64,000 nucleotides of DNA from JBMNFI01 sp050949225 (GTDB lineage Bacteria > Bacillota > Dehalobacteriia > UBA4068), in contig JBMNFI010000001.1 in NCBI GenBank assembly GCA_050949225.1, positions 496,001-560,000 of the forward strand, read 5' to 3'. Position 1 is the stretch's first letter, and the number at the start of each line of letters is the position of its first letter. Shown here in pieces: positions 33,739 through 43,657 of this stretch. Both the position numbers and the translations under genes were made by a program. The notes under the pieces were generated by a model. The model ran no database searches and had not been told where the DNA came from. It worked only from the letters and a program-made list of their open reading frames with translations.

Positions 33739-35019
33739 CTATAAATTATAAAAGACCTCTTCCCCGCCAAAACAAGCAGCAATATCCAACTCTTCCTCAA
33801 TTCGCAGTAATTGATTGTATTTAGCCACCCGATCTGTTCTGGAAGGAGCACCGGTTTTAATCTGCCCGGCATTAACTGCCACCGCCAAATCAGCAATGGA
33901 AGTATCCTCCGTTTCACCTGAACGATGGGAAATTACGCAGGTAAAGCCGGCCCTTTTGGCCATCTCAATTACATCCATAGTCTCTGAAAGACTGCCTATT
34001 TGATTAACCTTGACTAAAATAGAGTTAGCCGCCCGTAACTCAATCCCTTGAGCTAATCTCTCGCAGTTAGTGACAAATAGATCATCACCCACAATCTGCA
34101 CACGGTCACCAATTTTTGCTGTCAAGGACTGCCATCCTGCCCAATCATCCTCAGATAAGCCATCCTCAATAGAAATAATCGGATAACGCTCACAAAGATC
34201 AGCGTAGTATTCCACCATCTCCGCCGATGTCTTGACCAATCCTTCACCCTCCAGATGATATTTACCATCCCAGAAAAATTCCGTGGCCGCCGCATCAATA
34301 GCAATACAAACATCTTGCCTGGGCTGCAGTCCGGCTTTTTCAATGGCTTCGATAATACACGCTAAGGCCTCTTCATTAGATTTTAAGTTGGGCGCAAAAC
34401 CACCCTCATCACCAACAGAAGTATTGTAATCACGTGCCTTTAAAACTTTACGAAGCTGATGAAAAACTTCCGCTCCCATCCGCAAACAATCAGCAAAATT
34501 GACTGCCCCTATCGGCATAATCATAAACTCCTGAATATCAACGTTATTGTCGGCATGCTGCCCCCCGTTTAAAATATTCATCATCGGTACCGGCAGTTCC
34601 TTGGCATTAACACCACCCAAATAACGATAGAAAGGCATCCCCAAATAATTCGCCGCCGCCCTGGCAACAGCTAAAGAAACACCTAAGATCGCATTAGCAC
34701 CTAATTTATTTTTATTATCGGTGCCATCAAGCTCCAACATCAAACCGTCAATCTCTACCTGGTCAAAAGGTGAGCGACCAATGATCTCGGGAGCAAGCTC
34801 AACCAAGACATTGCTGACAGCCTGCAAAACGCCCTTACCCAAATAACGATCCTGATCACCATCACGCAATTCCACCGCTTCATAAGCACCCGTTGAAGCG
34901 CCGGAAGGAACCGCCGCCCGCCCGATAGTACCGTCCTCTAAATAGATTTCAACCTCCACAGTCGGATTACCACGGGAATCTAAAATCTCCCTGGCATTAA
35001 CATCTGCAATCAAAGACAT
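33739..35019 (-). CDS. eno: Enolase
   Basis: A 426-residue glycolytic enzyme converting 2-phosphoglycerate to phosphoenolpyruvate. Family segments: AREILDSRGNPTVEVEIYLE, PSGASTGAYEAVELRDGD, the SIEDGLSEDDW metal-site region, catalytic Lys in NSILVKVNQIGSLSET, and SHRSGETEDTSIADLAVA. GGGAGG precedes ATG 35019. Last of the glycolytic run gap-pgk-tpiA-gpmI-eno. Confidence 0.98.
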   Translation of the reverse strand: MSLIADVNAREILDSRGNPTVEVEIYLEDGTIGRAAVPSGASTGAYEAVELRDGDQDRYLGKGVLQAVSNVLVELAPEIIGRSPFDQVEIDGLMLELDGTDNKNKLGANAILGVSLAVARAAANYLGMPFYRYLGGVNAKELPVPMMNILNGGQHADNNVDIQEFMIMPIGAVNFADCLRMGAEVFHQLRKVLKARDYNTSVGDEGGFAPNLKSNEEALACIIEAIEKAGLQPRQDVCIAIDAAATEFFWDGKYHLEGEGLVKTSAEMVEYYADLCERYPIISIEDGLSEDDWAGWQSLTAKIGDRVQIVGDDLFVTNCERLAQGIELRAANSILVKVNQIGSLSETMDVIEMAKRAGFTCVISHRSGETEDTSIADLAVAVNAGQIKTGAPSRTDRVAKYNQLLRIEEELDIAACFGGEEVFYNL

Positions 35020-35042
35020 CTCTTTTCCTCCCCATTAATTAA

Positions 35043-36593
35043 TTATATATTACCCTCTATCAAGGTCTGCCCTGTCATCTCTTGGGGTTGCTCAAGATGC
35101 AGCAGCTGCAAGATAGTAGGTGCGATATCTGATAATTTGCCCTCTCTTAAACGCACTTTTTTTAAGCTGTCATTAATTAAAATAAAGGGCACTCGGCTGG
35201 TGGTATGAGCTGTCATGGGCTCTCCCTTTTCATCCAGCATCATCTCTGCATTACCATGATCAGCCGTCAAAAGTAAAATCCCCTGGCTGTCTTGAACGGC
35301 CTTTAATACCTGACCGACAGCTTGATCAACCACATTTAAACCCGCCACTGTGGCAGCAAAATTTCCAGTATGACCCAACATGTCCGGATTGGCAAAATTA
35401 AGCACTATCAAAGCATAATCATTTGTCTTAATCTGTTCTACAACTATTTTTGTAATCTCCGGACAGCTCATCTGCGGCTGCAAATCATAAGTTGCTACCT
35501 TAGGTGAAGGAATTAAAATCCGCTCCTCCCCCTCGACAATGCTTTCCGTCCCTCCGTTAAAGAAAAAGGTCACATGAGCATATTTTTCCGTCTCTGCTAT
35601 TCTAAGCTGACGCAATCCCTGTTGAGAAATGACCTGCCCCAGTGTCTGTTGCGGCATTTCCGGTGCATAAGCAACCGCCGCCGGCAAACCCTCTTCATAT
35701 CGGGTCATGCAAACATAATCAACCTGAGGCCTTTTTTCCCCTCGCTCAAAACCCGTAAAATCATCACGACAAAAAGCTGCACTAAGCTCCCTGGCACGAT
35801 CAGTGCGAAAATTATAAAAAATCACCGCATCTCCACTTTTGACCGCTCCTTTAAAGAGGCCCTCATCATCAACAATCACTGCCGGCTCGATAAATTCATC
35901 AGTAACTTCTACTGCATAGGAAGCCTTGACGGCCGCTGCAGCAGTCGCATATTTTTTGCCTTCACCGTAAACTAATGTCTGATAGGCTCGCTGCACCCGT
36001 TCCCAACGGTTATCACGATCCATGGCATAAAAACGCCCCATAACAGTGGCAATTTCACCAATTCCTAAAGTGGCTAAAAATTTTTCCACCTGTTCTATAT
36101 AACCTAAACCCGACGTGGGTGAGCTATCCCGACCATCCATAAAACAATGCACATAAACTTCCGTTAAGCCTTGCTTTTTTGCCATCCGCAGCAGCGCAAA
36201 TAGATGATCCACATGACTGTGAATGCCACCATCTGAACATAAACCAAACAAATGCAAAGCACCTTCGCTTTTTTTGAGTTTGCTCATAGTTTGCAAAAAA
36301 ACCGGATTTTTATAAAATTCACCATCGGCAATCAATCTGTTGATCCTGGTTATATCCTGATAGATAATGCGTCCGGCACCGATATTCATATGTCCCACTT
36401 CACTGTTGCCCATCTGCCCTTCAGGCAGCCCCACAGCCAAGCCGGAGGCCTCAAGCTTCGTGTGTGGATAGTTTTGCCACAGATAATCAAAATTGCTCAA
36501 ATCAGCACCGGACAAAGCATCTCCGGGCTTGCCATTTTTAAGACCAAAACCATCTAAAATCATCAAAACCACTGTTTGTGGGGACTTCACCAT
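35043..36593 (-). CDS. gpmI: 2,3-bisphosphoglycerate-independent phosphoglycerate mutase
   Basis: A 516-residue Mn-dependent mutase of the alkaline phosphatase superfamily, interconverting 3- and 2-phosphoglycerate. LMILDGFGLK holds a metal-binding Asp. The phospho-acceptor Ser is in MGNSEVGHMNIGAGR. LTADHGNAEMM and MTAHTTSRVPF are the C-terminal metal site. AGGAGA lies 7 bases before ATG 36593, so the longer reading from 36614 is not favoured. Confidence 0.97.
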   Translation of the reverse strand: MVKSPQTVVLMILDGFGLKNGKPGDALSGADLSNFDYLWQNYPHTKLEASGLAVGLPEGQMGNSEVGHMNIGAGRIIYQDITRINRLIADGEFYKNPVFLQTMSKLKKSEGALHLFGLCSDGGIHSHVDHLFALLRMAKKQGLTEVYVHCFMDGRDSSPTSGLGYIEQVEKFLATLGIGEIATVMGRFYAMDRDNRWERVQRAYQTLVYGEGKKYATAAAAVKASYAVEVTDEFIEPAVIVDDEGLFKGAVKSGDAVIFYNFRTDRARELSAAFCRDDFTGFERGEKRPQVDYVCMTRYEEGLPAAVAYAPEMPQQTLGQVISQQGLRQLRIAETEKYAHVTFFFNGGTESIVEGEERILIPSPKVATYDLQPQMSCPEITKIVVEQIKTNDYALIVLNFANPDMLGHTGNFAATVAGLNVVDQAVGQVLKAVQDSQGILLLTADHGNAEMMLDEKGEPMTAHTTSRVPFILINDSLKKVRLREGKLSDIAPTILQLLHLEQPQEMTGQTLIEGNI

Positions 36594-36663
36594 AAACATC
36601 TCTCCTAAATCCAATCAATAAGAGGGCGAGAACACTACCCGCCCTTTCTTAACTACTAGTCAG

Positions 36664-37422
36664 TTATTCCAAAATATGATAGTTAGCAATACCTGCAAAG
36701 CTCTCCGGCTGCAAGCTGGCACCACCAACCAAAACACCATCAATATTAGGGCAAGCCATTAAATCCCGAATGCTCTCCGGTTTGACACTTCCACCATATA
36801 AAATGCTGATTTTTTCAGCAAGATCACCCCATAATTCTGTCAGCTGCTCACAAATATAAGATAAAGCCTCCTCTGCATCAGTAGTAGAGGCCACCATGCC
36901 GGTACCAATCGCCCAAACCGGCTCGTAAGCGATCAGCAAATCCTCGCTAGGTTCAATACCCAGTAAAGAGGAAAGCAGCTGATCACGTAAAATTTCCAGC
37001 GTCTCCCCACTTTCTCTTTGCTGTAAAGTTTCACCGATACAGACAATCGGCTTCATGCCACAATTTAATGCTGCCTGCGCCTTACGGGTAATCATTTCGG
37101 CACTCTCCTCAAAATATTGACGACGTTCCGAATGACCACATAAACAATAAGAACAACCACTATCTACCGCCTGCGCCGCCGAGATTTCCCCGGTATATGC
37201 GCCCTCTTTTTGCCAGTGAATATTTTGAATCCCCACCAGAATATTGTTATCGGCATACTTGGCCACTTCATCTAAACAGGTAGCAGGCGGAAAAATCACG
37301 ATTTCGGCATCCTCGTTACGCACCAACAACAAAAATTTTTCCATAAAGGCACCGGCATCCGCTTTTAGTTTGTTCATTTTCCAATTAGCAGCAATCACAA
37401 CCTTGCGGTTTTTTCCATCCAC
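36664..37422 (-). CDS. tpiA: Triosephosphate isomerase
   Basis: A 252-residue TIM barrel linking dihydroxyacetone phosphate and glyceraldehyde 3-phosphate. The catalytic Lys is in IAANWKMN, His in CLCGHSERRQYF, Glu in AYEPVWAIGTG; phosphate is bound by YGGSVKPESI. Start choice: GTG 37422 has GGGGGTG at a good distance, while the in-frame GTG 37431 is itself part of that sequence. The difference is three residues. It lies 17-26 bases after pgk. Confidence 0.96.
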   Translation of the reverse strand: MDGKNRKVVIAANWKMNKLKADAGAFMEKFLLLVRNEDAEIVIFPPATCLDEVAKYADNNILVGIQNIHWQKEGAYTGEISAAQAVDSGCSYCLCGHSERRQYFEESAEMITRKAQAALNCGMKPIVCIGETLQQRESGETLEILRDQLLSSLLGIEPSEDLLIAYEPVWAIGTGMVASTTDAEEALSYICEQLTELWGDLAEKISILYGGSVKPESIRDLMACPNIDGVLVGGASLQPESFAGIANYHILE

Positions 37423-37448
37423 TCTAAACACCCCCGGTTAATAAACAC

Positions 37449-38642
37449 TTATTTATCATCTAAAGCAACTACTCCAGGCAGCCTTTTACCTTGCAAAAGT
37501 TTCAAAGAGGCTCCGCCGCCGGTGGAAACATGATCGATAACATCAACAACCTTAGCAGCACGAACAGCAGCCACAGAATCACCGCCACCCACAATCGTAT
37601 AGGCAGAAGACTCGGCAAGCATTTTTGCTATCGCCATCGTACCGCGGGCAAACTGCGGAATCTCAAAAACACCGCAAGGTCCATTCCAAATAATGGTCTG
37701 GGCTTTATCAATTTCTTTTCTAAACAGTTTAATAGTTTCCGGACCAATATCAAGACCCATCCAACCTGCAGGAATGGCGTCCATACTAACCACTTTTTCC
37801 GGTGCGTCGGCAGAAATTTCTGCCGCAACTACTGTATCAATAGGTAAAACAATTTTAGCCTTAGCTTCCGGCCGGGATAATAATTCTTTAGCCCAAGCCA
37901 GCTTACTTTCATCAACCAGGCATTTTTGCATATCATATCCCTGAGCGGCAAAAAAAGTATAAGCCATGCCACCGCCAATTAAAATCTTGTCTACTTTTTG
38001 TAAAAGACTTTCGATCACATCGATTTTATCCGCTACTTTGGCGCCGCCAATGATCGAAACAAAAGGCCTTGCTGGTGATTTTAAAGTTGCCCCCAGTTTG
38101 GTCAATTCCTTTTCTAACAGCAAGCCGCAAACCGCCGGCAAATATTTGGTAATACCCACGATCGAAGCATGCTCCCGATGAGCAGTACCAAAAGCATCGT
38201 CAACATAAATATCCGCTAAATCCGCCAGTTTTTTAGCAAAAACAGGATCATTGTTTTGTTCTTCAGTATAAAAACGCAAATTTTCCAATAATAAAATCTG
38301 CCCGCCTTGCAAAGAGCTTGCCAACCTTGCAGCTTCACTCCCCACACAATCCTCAGCAAACAACACTTTTTGATTCAACATTTGGGAAAGACGCTCTACC
38401 ACCGGAGCCAAACTATATTTAAGATCAACCACACCTTTTGGTCGCCCCAAATGAGACATCAGAATAATTTTGGCGCCCTGTTTTTGCAAACACTCAATCG
38501 TCGGCAAAGACCGCCGCAAGCGATTATCATCAGTAACCTGCTTATTTTCATCCAAGGGAACATTAAAGTCAACACGAACAATGACCTTCTTGCCGCAAAC
38601 ATCAATATCGCGCAGACTCTTTTTCTCCCAACATTCTGTCAT
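37449..38642 (-). CDS. pgk: Phosphoglycerate kinase
   Basis: A 397-residue kinase making ATP and 3-phosphoglycerate from 1,3-bisphosphoglycerate. KVIVRVDFNVPLDENKQVTD is the N-terminal signature, LMSHLGRPKG the substrate loop, and STGGGASLKLLQGKRLPGV the C-terminal nucleotide-side motif. ATG 38642 lies 12 bases after the gap stop, indicating one transcript. Confidence 0.98.
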   Translation of the reverse strand: MTECWEKKSLRDIDVCGKKVIVRVDFNVPLDENKQVTDDNRLRRSLPTIECLQKQGAKIILMSHLGRPKGVVDLKYSLAPVVERLSQMLNQKVLFAEDCVGSEAARLASSLQGGQILLLENLRFYTEEQNNDPVFAKKLADLADIYVDDAFGTAHREHASIVGITKYLPAVCGLLLEKELTKLGATLKSPARPFVSIIGGAKVADKIDVIESLLQKVDKILIGGGMAYTFFAAQGYDMQKCLVDESKLAWAKELLSRPEAKAKIVLPIDTVVAAEISADAPEKVVSMDAIPAGWMGLDIGPETIKLFRKEIDKAQTIIWNGPCGVFEIPQFARGTMAIAKMLAESSAYTIVGGGDSVAAVRAAKVVDVIDHVSTGGGASLKLLQGKRLPGVVALDDK

Positions 38643-38654
38643 CGCACCCGCCTC

Positions 38655-39659
38655 CTAAAGCTGCGATGCTACAAAACAAGCAAGGTCAACAACGCGGCTG
38701 CTGTAACCCCACTCATTATCATACCAAGTTACAACCTTGGCTAAATTACCGCCCACCACCATTGTTGAGAGGGCATCTACCACAGAAGAGCGTTTTTCAC
38801 CATTAAAATCAACCGAAACCAAAGGCAGTTCGCAATAACCTAAGTATTTTTTAAATGCCCCTTCTGAAGCAGCTTTTAAAACCTGATTAATCGTCTCTGC
38901 CGTAACTTCTTTCTCCAGATCTAAAGTCAAATCAATCATTGAAACATTGGCAGTCGGCACCCGCACCGCAAAGCCATTAAGCTTTCCTTCCATGACCGGC
39001 AAAACTTTGGCAATTGCTCGAGCAGCCCCAGTAGTAGTAGGGATTAAAGACATAGCGGCAGCACGCGACCGACGCAAATCCTTATGTGCATTATCAATAA
39101 TTTTTTGATCATTAGTGTAAGCATGAATAGTTGTCATTAAACCGGATTTAATACCGAAGGCATCATGTAAAACCTTAACCACCGGCGCCAAACCATTGGT
39201 GGTACAAGAAGCATTAGAAATTATATTATGTTTCGAACTGTCATATTCATCTTCATTAATGCCCATCACAATGGTTGCATCCTCGTTTTTACCGGGTGCC
39301 GTTAAAATAACCTTTTTAGCACCGGCAGCCAAATGAGCCTCTGCCTTTTTGGCATCATTAAATTTACCGGAAGCCTCAATAACAAGATCCACACCCAATT
39401 CTCGCCAAGGTAATTCGGCGGGATCCAACTTGTTTAGGCATAAAAAAGGAGTGCCGTCAACATAGATTTTTTCCTCATCATGGGTCACTTCATGAGGCCA
39501 TGTTCCATGCACGGAATCATATTTTAAAAGATGAGCATAAGGAACTATACCGGAACGACCATTGATAGCCACTATTTCCAACTCAGGATTACCCCAAGCG
39601 GCCCTTAAAGCCAAACGACCAACTCGACCAAAACCATTGATAGCTATTTTAACAGACAT
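38655..39659 (-). CDS. gap: Glyceraldehyde-3-phosphate dehydrogenase
   Basis: A 334-residue NAD-dependent enzyme. KIAINGFGRVGRLALRAAW is the Rossmann start. The active-site Cys is in SNASCTTNGLAPV. WYDNEWGYSSRVVDL closes the catalytic domain. ATG 39659 has AGGAGA upstream; the open frame to 39722 is AT-rich leader. First gene of the glycolytic run; no cggR-type repressor gene lies upstream, where whiA is found instead. Confidence 0.98.
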   Translation of the reverse strand: MSVKIAINGFGRVGRLALRAAWGNPELEIVAINGRSGIVPYAHLLKYDSVHGTWPHEVTHDEEKIYVDGTPFLCLNKLDPAELPWRELGVDLVIEASGKFNDAKKAEAHLAAGAKKVILTAPGKNEDATIVMGINEDEYDSSKHNIISNASCTTNGLAPVVKVLHDAFGIKSGLMTTIHAYTNDQKIIDNAHKDLRRSRAAAMSLIPTTTGAARAIAKVLPVMEGKLNGFAVRVPTANVSMIDLTLDLEKEVTAETINQVLKAASEGAFKKYLGYCELPLVSVDFNGEKRSSVVDALSTMVVGGNLAKVVTWYDNEWGYSSRVVDLACFVASQL

Positions 39660-39796
39660 ACTATCTCTCCTTTTAAATTTGATTATTATCTTGCCGGAAA
39701 TAAAGATAAATAAAAAAAGCAATACTGTCCAAATTTCGCTAAAGAATAGTTAAATCCTTTAATAAACGACTATAATTTATTAAATAAGGCAGTTTT

Positions 39797-40765
39797 TTAT
39801 TTTTTTTGCCAATATTTAGCTCCATAATCACGAATATTATCCGCTATCTCATTTAAACGGCGCAACCGATGATTGATCGCCGATTTACTTAAACTCGCTA
39901 AATTCGCCAACTCGGATAAAGAACTTTGAGGATTTTCCAAACGTAATTGAGCCGCCTCCTGCAAGGGCCGCGGCAGCTTATCCAAACCAATCTCTGTCTT
40001 AATTAAATTAATGTCCTCTACCTGCTTAATGCTGGCCTTAATCGTTCTATTAAGATTGGCATTTTCACAATTGACCACTCTGTTAACTTGATTTCGCACA
40101 TCTTTTACAATCCTGATATTTTCAAATTCCAACAAAGAGCGGTACGAACCGATCACCGTTAAAAAATCAATAATTTGATCACCCTCTTTAAGATAAACCA
40201 GATAATGCTGCTTGCGCCGAATTATTTTACCTATAATATCAAATTTTGCCATCAGACTTTTGATAAATAAAGCCTGTTGCAAATCATTACAGCTGATCTC
40301 TAAGTGATATTCACCGCCGGGATCATTGATCGAACCGGCAGAGATAAACGCACCGCGTAAATAAGCACGGCTGCAACAGGTCTTGGCCGCAATCTGTGGA
40401 TTTAACGGTCCCGGAAAACTAGTCTGCCAAGCTGCACTTTTATCCGTCACTCCTAATACCGTCAGCAGCTGTTTCATCCCCCCTTGCGGCACAATGCGCA
40501 GGGCATAAACTTGACCTTTTTGCAGATTGTTTCTCCGATAAACAGTCATCTCCGTTTTCAGCTTATATATATCTTTAATCATACCTAAAATCTTACGAGC
40601 GATCCCGGCATGCTGCGTCTTAACAGTCAGCGAAACGGACATTTTGCTGCTAATGGAAAGACAGCCGGATAAACGCAAAAAAGCAGCCACTTCAGCCTGC
40701 CTGCAGCAACGTTTCTGTGAAATAACTCTAGCCAAATCATCTTTGACATCAGTGGCAAAAGACAT
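39797..40765 (-). CDS. whiA: Sporulation/division regulator-like protein WhiA
   Basis: A 322-residue protein with an N-terminal LAGLIDADG-like fold (CCSRAYLRGAFISAGSIND) and a C-terminal helix-turn-helix (SSLSELANLASLSKSAINHRL). In Gram-positive bacteria WhiA affects division and, in actinomycetes, sporulation. GGAGGT precedes ATG 40765. It follows rapZ directly (20 bases) without the yvcK gene usually found between them. Confidence 0.94.
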   Translation of the reverse strand: MSFATDVKDDLARVISQKRCCRQAEVAAFLRLSGCLSISSKMSVSLTVKTQHAGIARKILGMIKDIYKLKTEMTVYRRNNLQKGQVYALRIVPQGGMKQLLTVLGVTDKSAAWQTSFPGPLNPQIAAKTCCSRAYLRGAFISAGSINDPGGEYHLEISCNDLQQALFIKSLMAKFDIIGKIIRRKQHYLVYLKEGDQIIDFLTVIGSYRSLLEFENIRIVKDVRNQVNRVVNCENANLNRTIKASIKQVEDINLIKTEIGLDKLPRPLQEAAQLRLENPQSSLSELANLASLSKSAINHRLRRLNEIADNIRDYGAKYWQKK

Positions 40766-40785
40766 GCCGACCTCCGCTTGCGATT

Positions 40786-41733
40786 TTAATATTTTTGATC
40801 CGCTTTTTTGATATCACGGTGCTGTAATGCGGGATGATATCCCTTTTGTTCCAGCTTTTTTGCCAAGGCACGGGCAATCGAAACCGAACGATGCCGTCCA
40901 CCCGTACAGCCGATGGCAATAGTCAAATGACGTTTACCTTCGTTGCGATAATAGGGTAACAAAAACTCCAAAAGCTTAACATAATGAGCAACAAATTTTT
41001 TACTGGCTTCCTGCTCCATAACAAATTTATAAACTTGTTTATCTTGCCCGGTGAGGGGTCGTAATTCCGGGATATAGTGGGGATTAGGTAAAAAGCGCAC
41101 ATCCATCACTAAATCAACATCAATCGGTAAACCGTATTTATAACCGAAAGAGACCAGCGAAACCGCCATAACTTCCTGCATATCTTGAGCAAACAGTTCT
41201 GTAATATGAGCGGATAAATCTCGTGCCCGCAAATTACTGGTATCAATAACCATATCAGCTAACCCTTTAAAATTGGCCAAACGCCGCCTTTCATCACGAA
41301 TGCTATCTAAAACAGTATCATCACTCTTAGTTAGCGGATGCTTACGTCTGGTTTCTTCAAAGCGCCTGACCAGAACTTCATCAGAGGCATCAAGAAAGAT
41401 CATCTGGTAATCAATATTATATTGGGACTTAAGCCCCTTTAAATTATCCAAAAGCTCTTCAATCTGGGATAAAAAGTTGCCGCCGCGAATATCCGTCACT
41501 ACGGCCACCCGTGAGATAGCCCCCTGTGACATCAAGACACTGGAAATAAATTTCATGAATAAATCCAGAGGCAGATTGTCCACACAAAAATAACCAATAT
41601 CCTCTAAAGCGTTGGTACACTGGGTCTTGCCTGCTCCACTCATACCGGAAATAATAATGATATGCATCTTGTTTTTCACGTCCGGCTGATCACTGCCGCC
41701 GGCAGTATTAATACTTGAGGTATCTGCCATCAT
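40786..41733 (-). CDS. rapZ: RNase adapter protein RapZ (YvcJ family)
   Basis: A 315-residue nucleotide-binding protein. Walker A is ISGMSGAGKTQ (about 28-38); CTGGRHRSVSIARALA is the conserved C-terminal motif. In Bacillus YvcJ binds and hydrolyses GTP and ATP and affects competence; in E. coli RapZ controls amino-sugar metabolism. The first roughly 20 residues (MMADTSSINTAGGSDQPDV) are an extension before the usual start near MHIIIISGMSG. AGGAG supports ATG 41733 or 41730. Confidence 0.95.
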   Translation of the reverse strand: MMADTSSINTAGGSDQPDVKNKMHIIIISGMSGAGKTQCTNALEDIGYFCVDNLPLDLFMKFISSVLMSQGAISRVAVVTDIRGGNFLSQIEELLDNLKGLKSQYNIDYQMIFLDASDEVLVRRFEETRRKHPLTKSDDTVLDSIRDERRRLANFKGLADMVIDTSNLRARDLSAHITELFAQDMQEVMAVSLVSFGYKYGLPIDVDLVMDVRFLPNPHYIPELRPLTGQDKQVYKFVMEQEASKKFVAHYVKLLEFLLPYYRNEGKRHLTIAIGCTGGRHRSVSIARALAKKLEQKGYHPALQHRDIKKADQKY

Positions 41734-41785
41734 GATAACTCCTTTTTATAATCCAGATTTTCTTCTTTATATCACATGGTGTTAC

Positions 41786-43657
41786 TTATTCCTCATTTAT
41801 TATATCATCTTTATGCCAATGTCTCCAGACTGTATAAGCAGTTTTTTTATTCAGACCCGGCGTATGCAAAAGTTGATCCAAAGAGGCCTTTTTAACCTGC
41901 TCTAATGAACCAAAGGTTTGCAGCAAGATCTGACTCCTTTTTGGGCCAACCCCTGCAATCTGCAGCAACTCTGAGTTAATTTGACTTTTCGCACGCAAAT
42001 TACGATGATAATTAAGGGCAAAACGATGTGCTTCATCACGAATCCGCTGCAACAACTGCAAAGCCGGCCTGCCCTGATCAATTTTAAGCGGCTTTGCCTG
42101 TCCGGGAAAATAAATTTCCTCTTCCTTTTCGGCCAAAGCAATAACCTTAATTTTGCTCAGACCCAGATCAGAAAGTGTTTCACAAACGGCTGAAAGCTGC
42201 CCTTTTCCGCCATCAACAATTAACAAATCAGGAAACACGCCGAAATCCGCCGATTCACGATGCTCCGCCCTTTCATTCAGCCCCCTTTGCAAACGACGCT
42301 CCAAAACCTCTTGCAAAGAAGCAAAGTCATTGTTACCATCCACTGTCTTGATGCGAAAACGCCGATACAATTTAGGCTCGGGCGCTCCTCCCGTAAAAAC
42401 CACCATCGAACCGGTTTTATTAGTGCCGCTCAAGTGACTGATATCATAACACTCTAAGCGCCACGGTGTTTCGGAAAGCTGCAAAGCCTGACGCAAGTCC
42501 TCCAAGGCCACAGCATTTTTTTTCGATTGCCGATCCTTTCCTTCCAGATACTGCTTTAAAACCAGCCGAGCATTTTTAGCCACCAAACGCAACAGGTTTA
42601 ACTTATCACCACGTTGAGGCTTAATAAAAGTAACCTTACGTCCGGATTTTTCGCTAAAGACCTGCTGCAATAAATCAGCATCCCGCGGTAAATGATTGAG
42701 GTATAAAAGGGGCATGCTACTTTCACCTTCCCCATAATATTCCTGTAAAAAACGACTCATCAAAAGCGCCTCATCAGCCAAATCAGCATTAATCATAAAA
42801 AAATGCTCTCGACCGATGATTTTCCCTTTACGCATAAAAAACACCTGCACTGCCGCCTGACCGTCCTGTTCTTCCACCGCCACAAGATCAAAATTTTTGC
42901 CGCGTGCACTTTGATCCAGAATTTGCTGACGTTGCACCTCTTCTAAGGCTAACAATTGATCACGGCAACGAGCAGCCTCTTCAAAGTCCATTTTGCGACT
43001 GGCTTCCTGCATGGCTAGTTTTCTTTCACGCACAATCTCCTTGGTTTTTCCCTGTAAAAACAGGATTACCTGCTCTACAATTTCAGCATATTTCGCGGCA
43101 CTTATCCTCCCCTCACACGGCGCCAAACAGCGTCCAATATGAGAGTTAAGACAGGCTCTTTGCCCCTTATGCATCGTCTTACAGCTGCGCAAAGGGAAAA
43201 TAGCTTGAATTAATCTTTGCGCCTGCCTCATGGCACCGCTGTTGATATAAGGACCAAAATAACGGCTGCCATCATTTTTAGCTCGCCGCGCCACTACCAG
43301 GCGAGGAAACTCCTCCCGCATCGTTAATTTTAGATAAGGATAATGTTTATCATCACGTAAACGGACATTATAATGGGGTCGATATTCTTTGATCAAATTA
43401 CTCTCCAAAATCAAAGCGTCACGAGCACTGTCTACCAAAACCGTCTCCAGATCTACAATTTTTTCGACCAGCGCCACCGTTTTGGCATCCAAGCCGCTCG
43501 AATTTTGAAAATAAGAGCGCACACGACTTTTTAAAGAGCTTGCCTTGCCAACATAAATAACCCTGCCGTCAGCGTCCTTCATCAAATAAACGCCCGGCTT
43601 ATCCGGCAAATCTTCAAGAATTTGTGCCAAATGCGCTGAAAAATCACGGCTAGACAT
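41786..43657 (-). CDS. uvrC: Excinuclease ABC subunit C
   Basis: A 623-residue repair nuclease that incises both sides of a lesion. The N-terminal GIY-YIG domain (PGVYLMKDADGRVIYVGKAS) makes the 3' cut. A UVR motif near 200-235 binds UvrB. The RNase H-like domain (LLIVDGGKGQLSAV) makes the 5' cut, and helix-hairpin-helix repeats (LLQIAGVGPKRSQILLQTFG) end the protein. ATG 43657 overlaps the uvrA stop by 8 bases, so the two are translationally coupled. Confidence 0.97.
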   Translation of the reverse strand: MSSRDFSAHLAQILEDLPDKPGVYLMKDADGRVIYVGKASSLKSRVRSYFQNSSGLDAKTVALVEKIVDLETVLVDSARDALILESNLIKEYRPHYNVRLRDDKHYPYLKLTMREEFPRLVVARRAKNDGSRYFGPYINSGAMRQAQRLIQAIFPLRSCKTMHKGQRACLNSHIGRCLAPCEGRISAAKYAEIVEQVILFLQGKTKEIVRERKLAMQEASRKMDFEEAARCRDQLLALEEVQRQQILDQSARGKNFDLVAVEEQDGQAAVQVFFMRKGKIIGREHFFMINADLADEALLMSRFLQEYYGEGESSMPLLYLNHLPRDADLLQQVFSEKSGRKVTFIKPQRGDKLNLLRLVAKNARLVLKQYLEGKDRQSKKNAVALEDLRQALQLSETPWRLECYDISHLSGTNKTGSMVVFTGGAPEPKLYRRFRIKTVDGNNDFASLQEVLERRLQRGLNERAEHRESADFGVFPDLLIVDGGKGQLSAVCETLSDLGLSKIKVIALAEKEEEIYFPGQAKPLKIDQGRPALQLLQRIRDEAHRFALNYHRNLRAKSQINSELLQIAGVGPKRSQILLQTFGSLEQVKKASLDQLLHTPGLNKKTAYTVWRHWHKDDIINEE

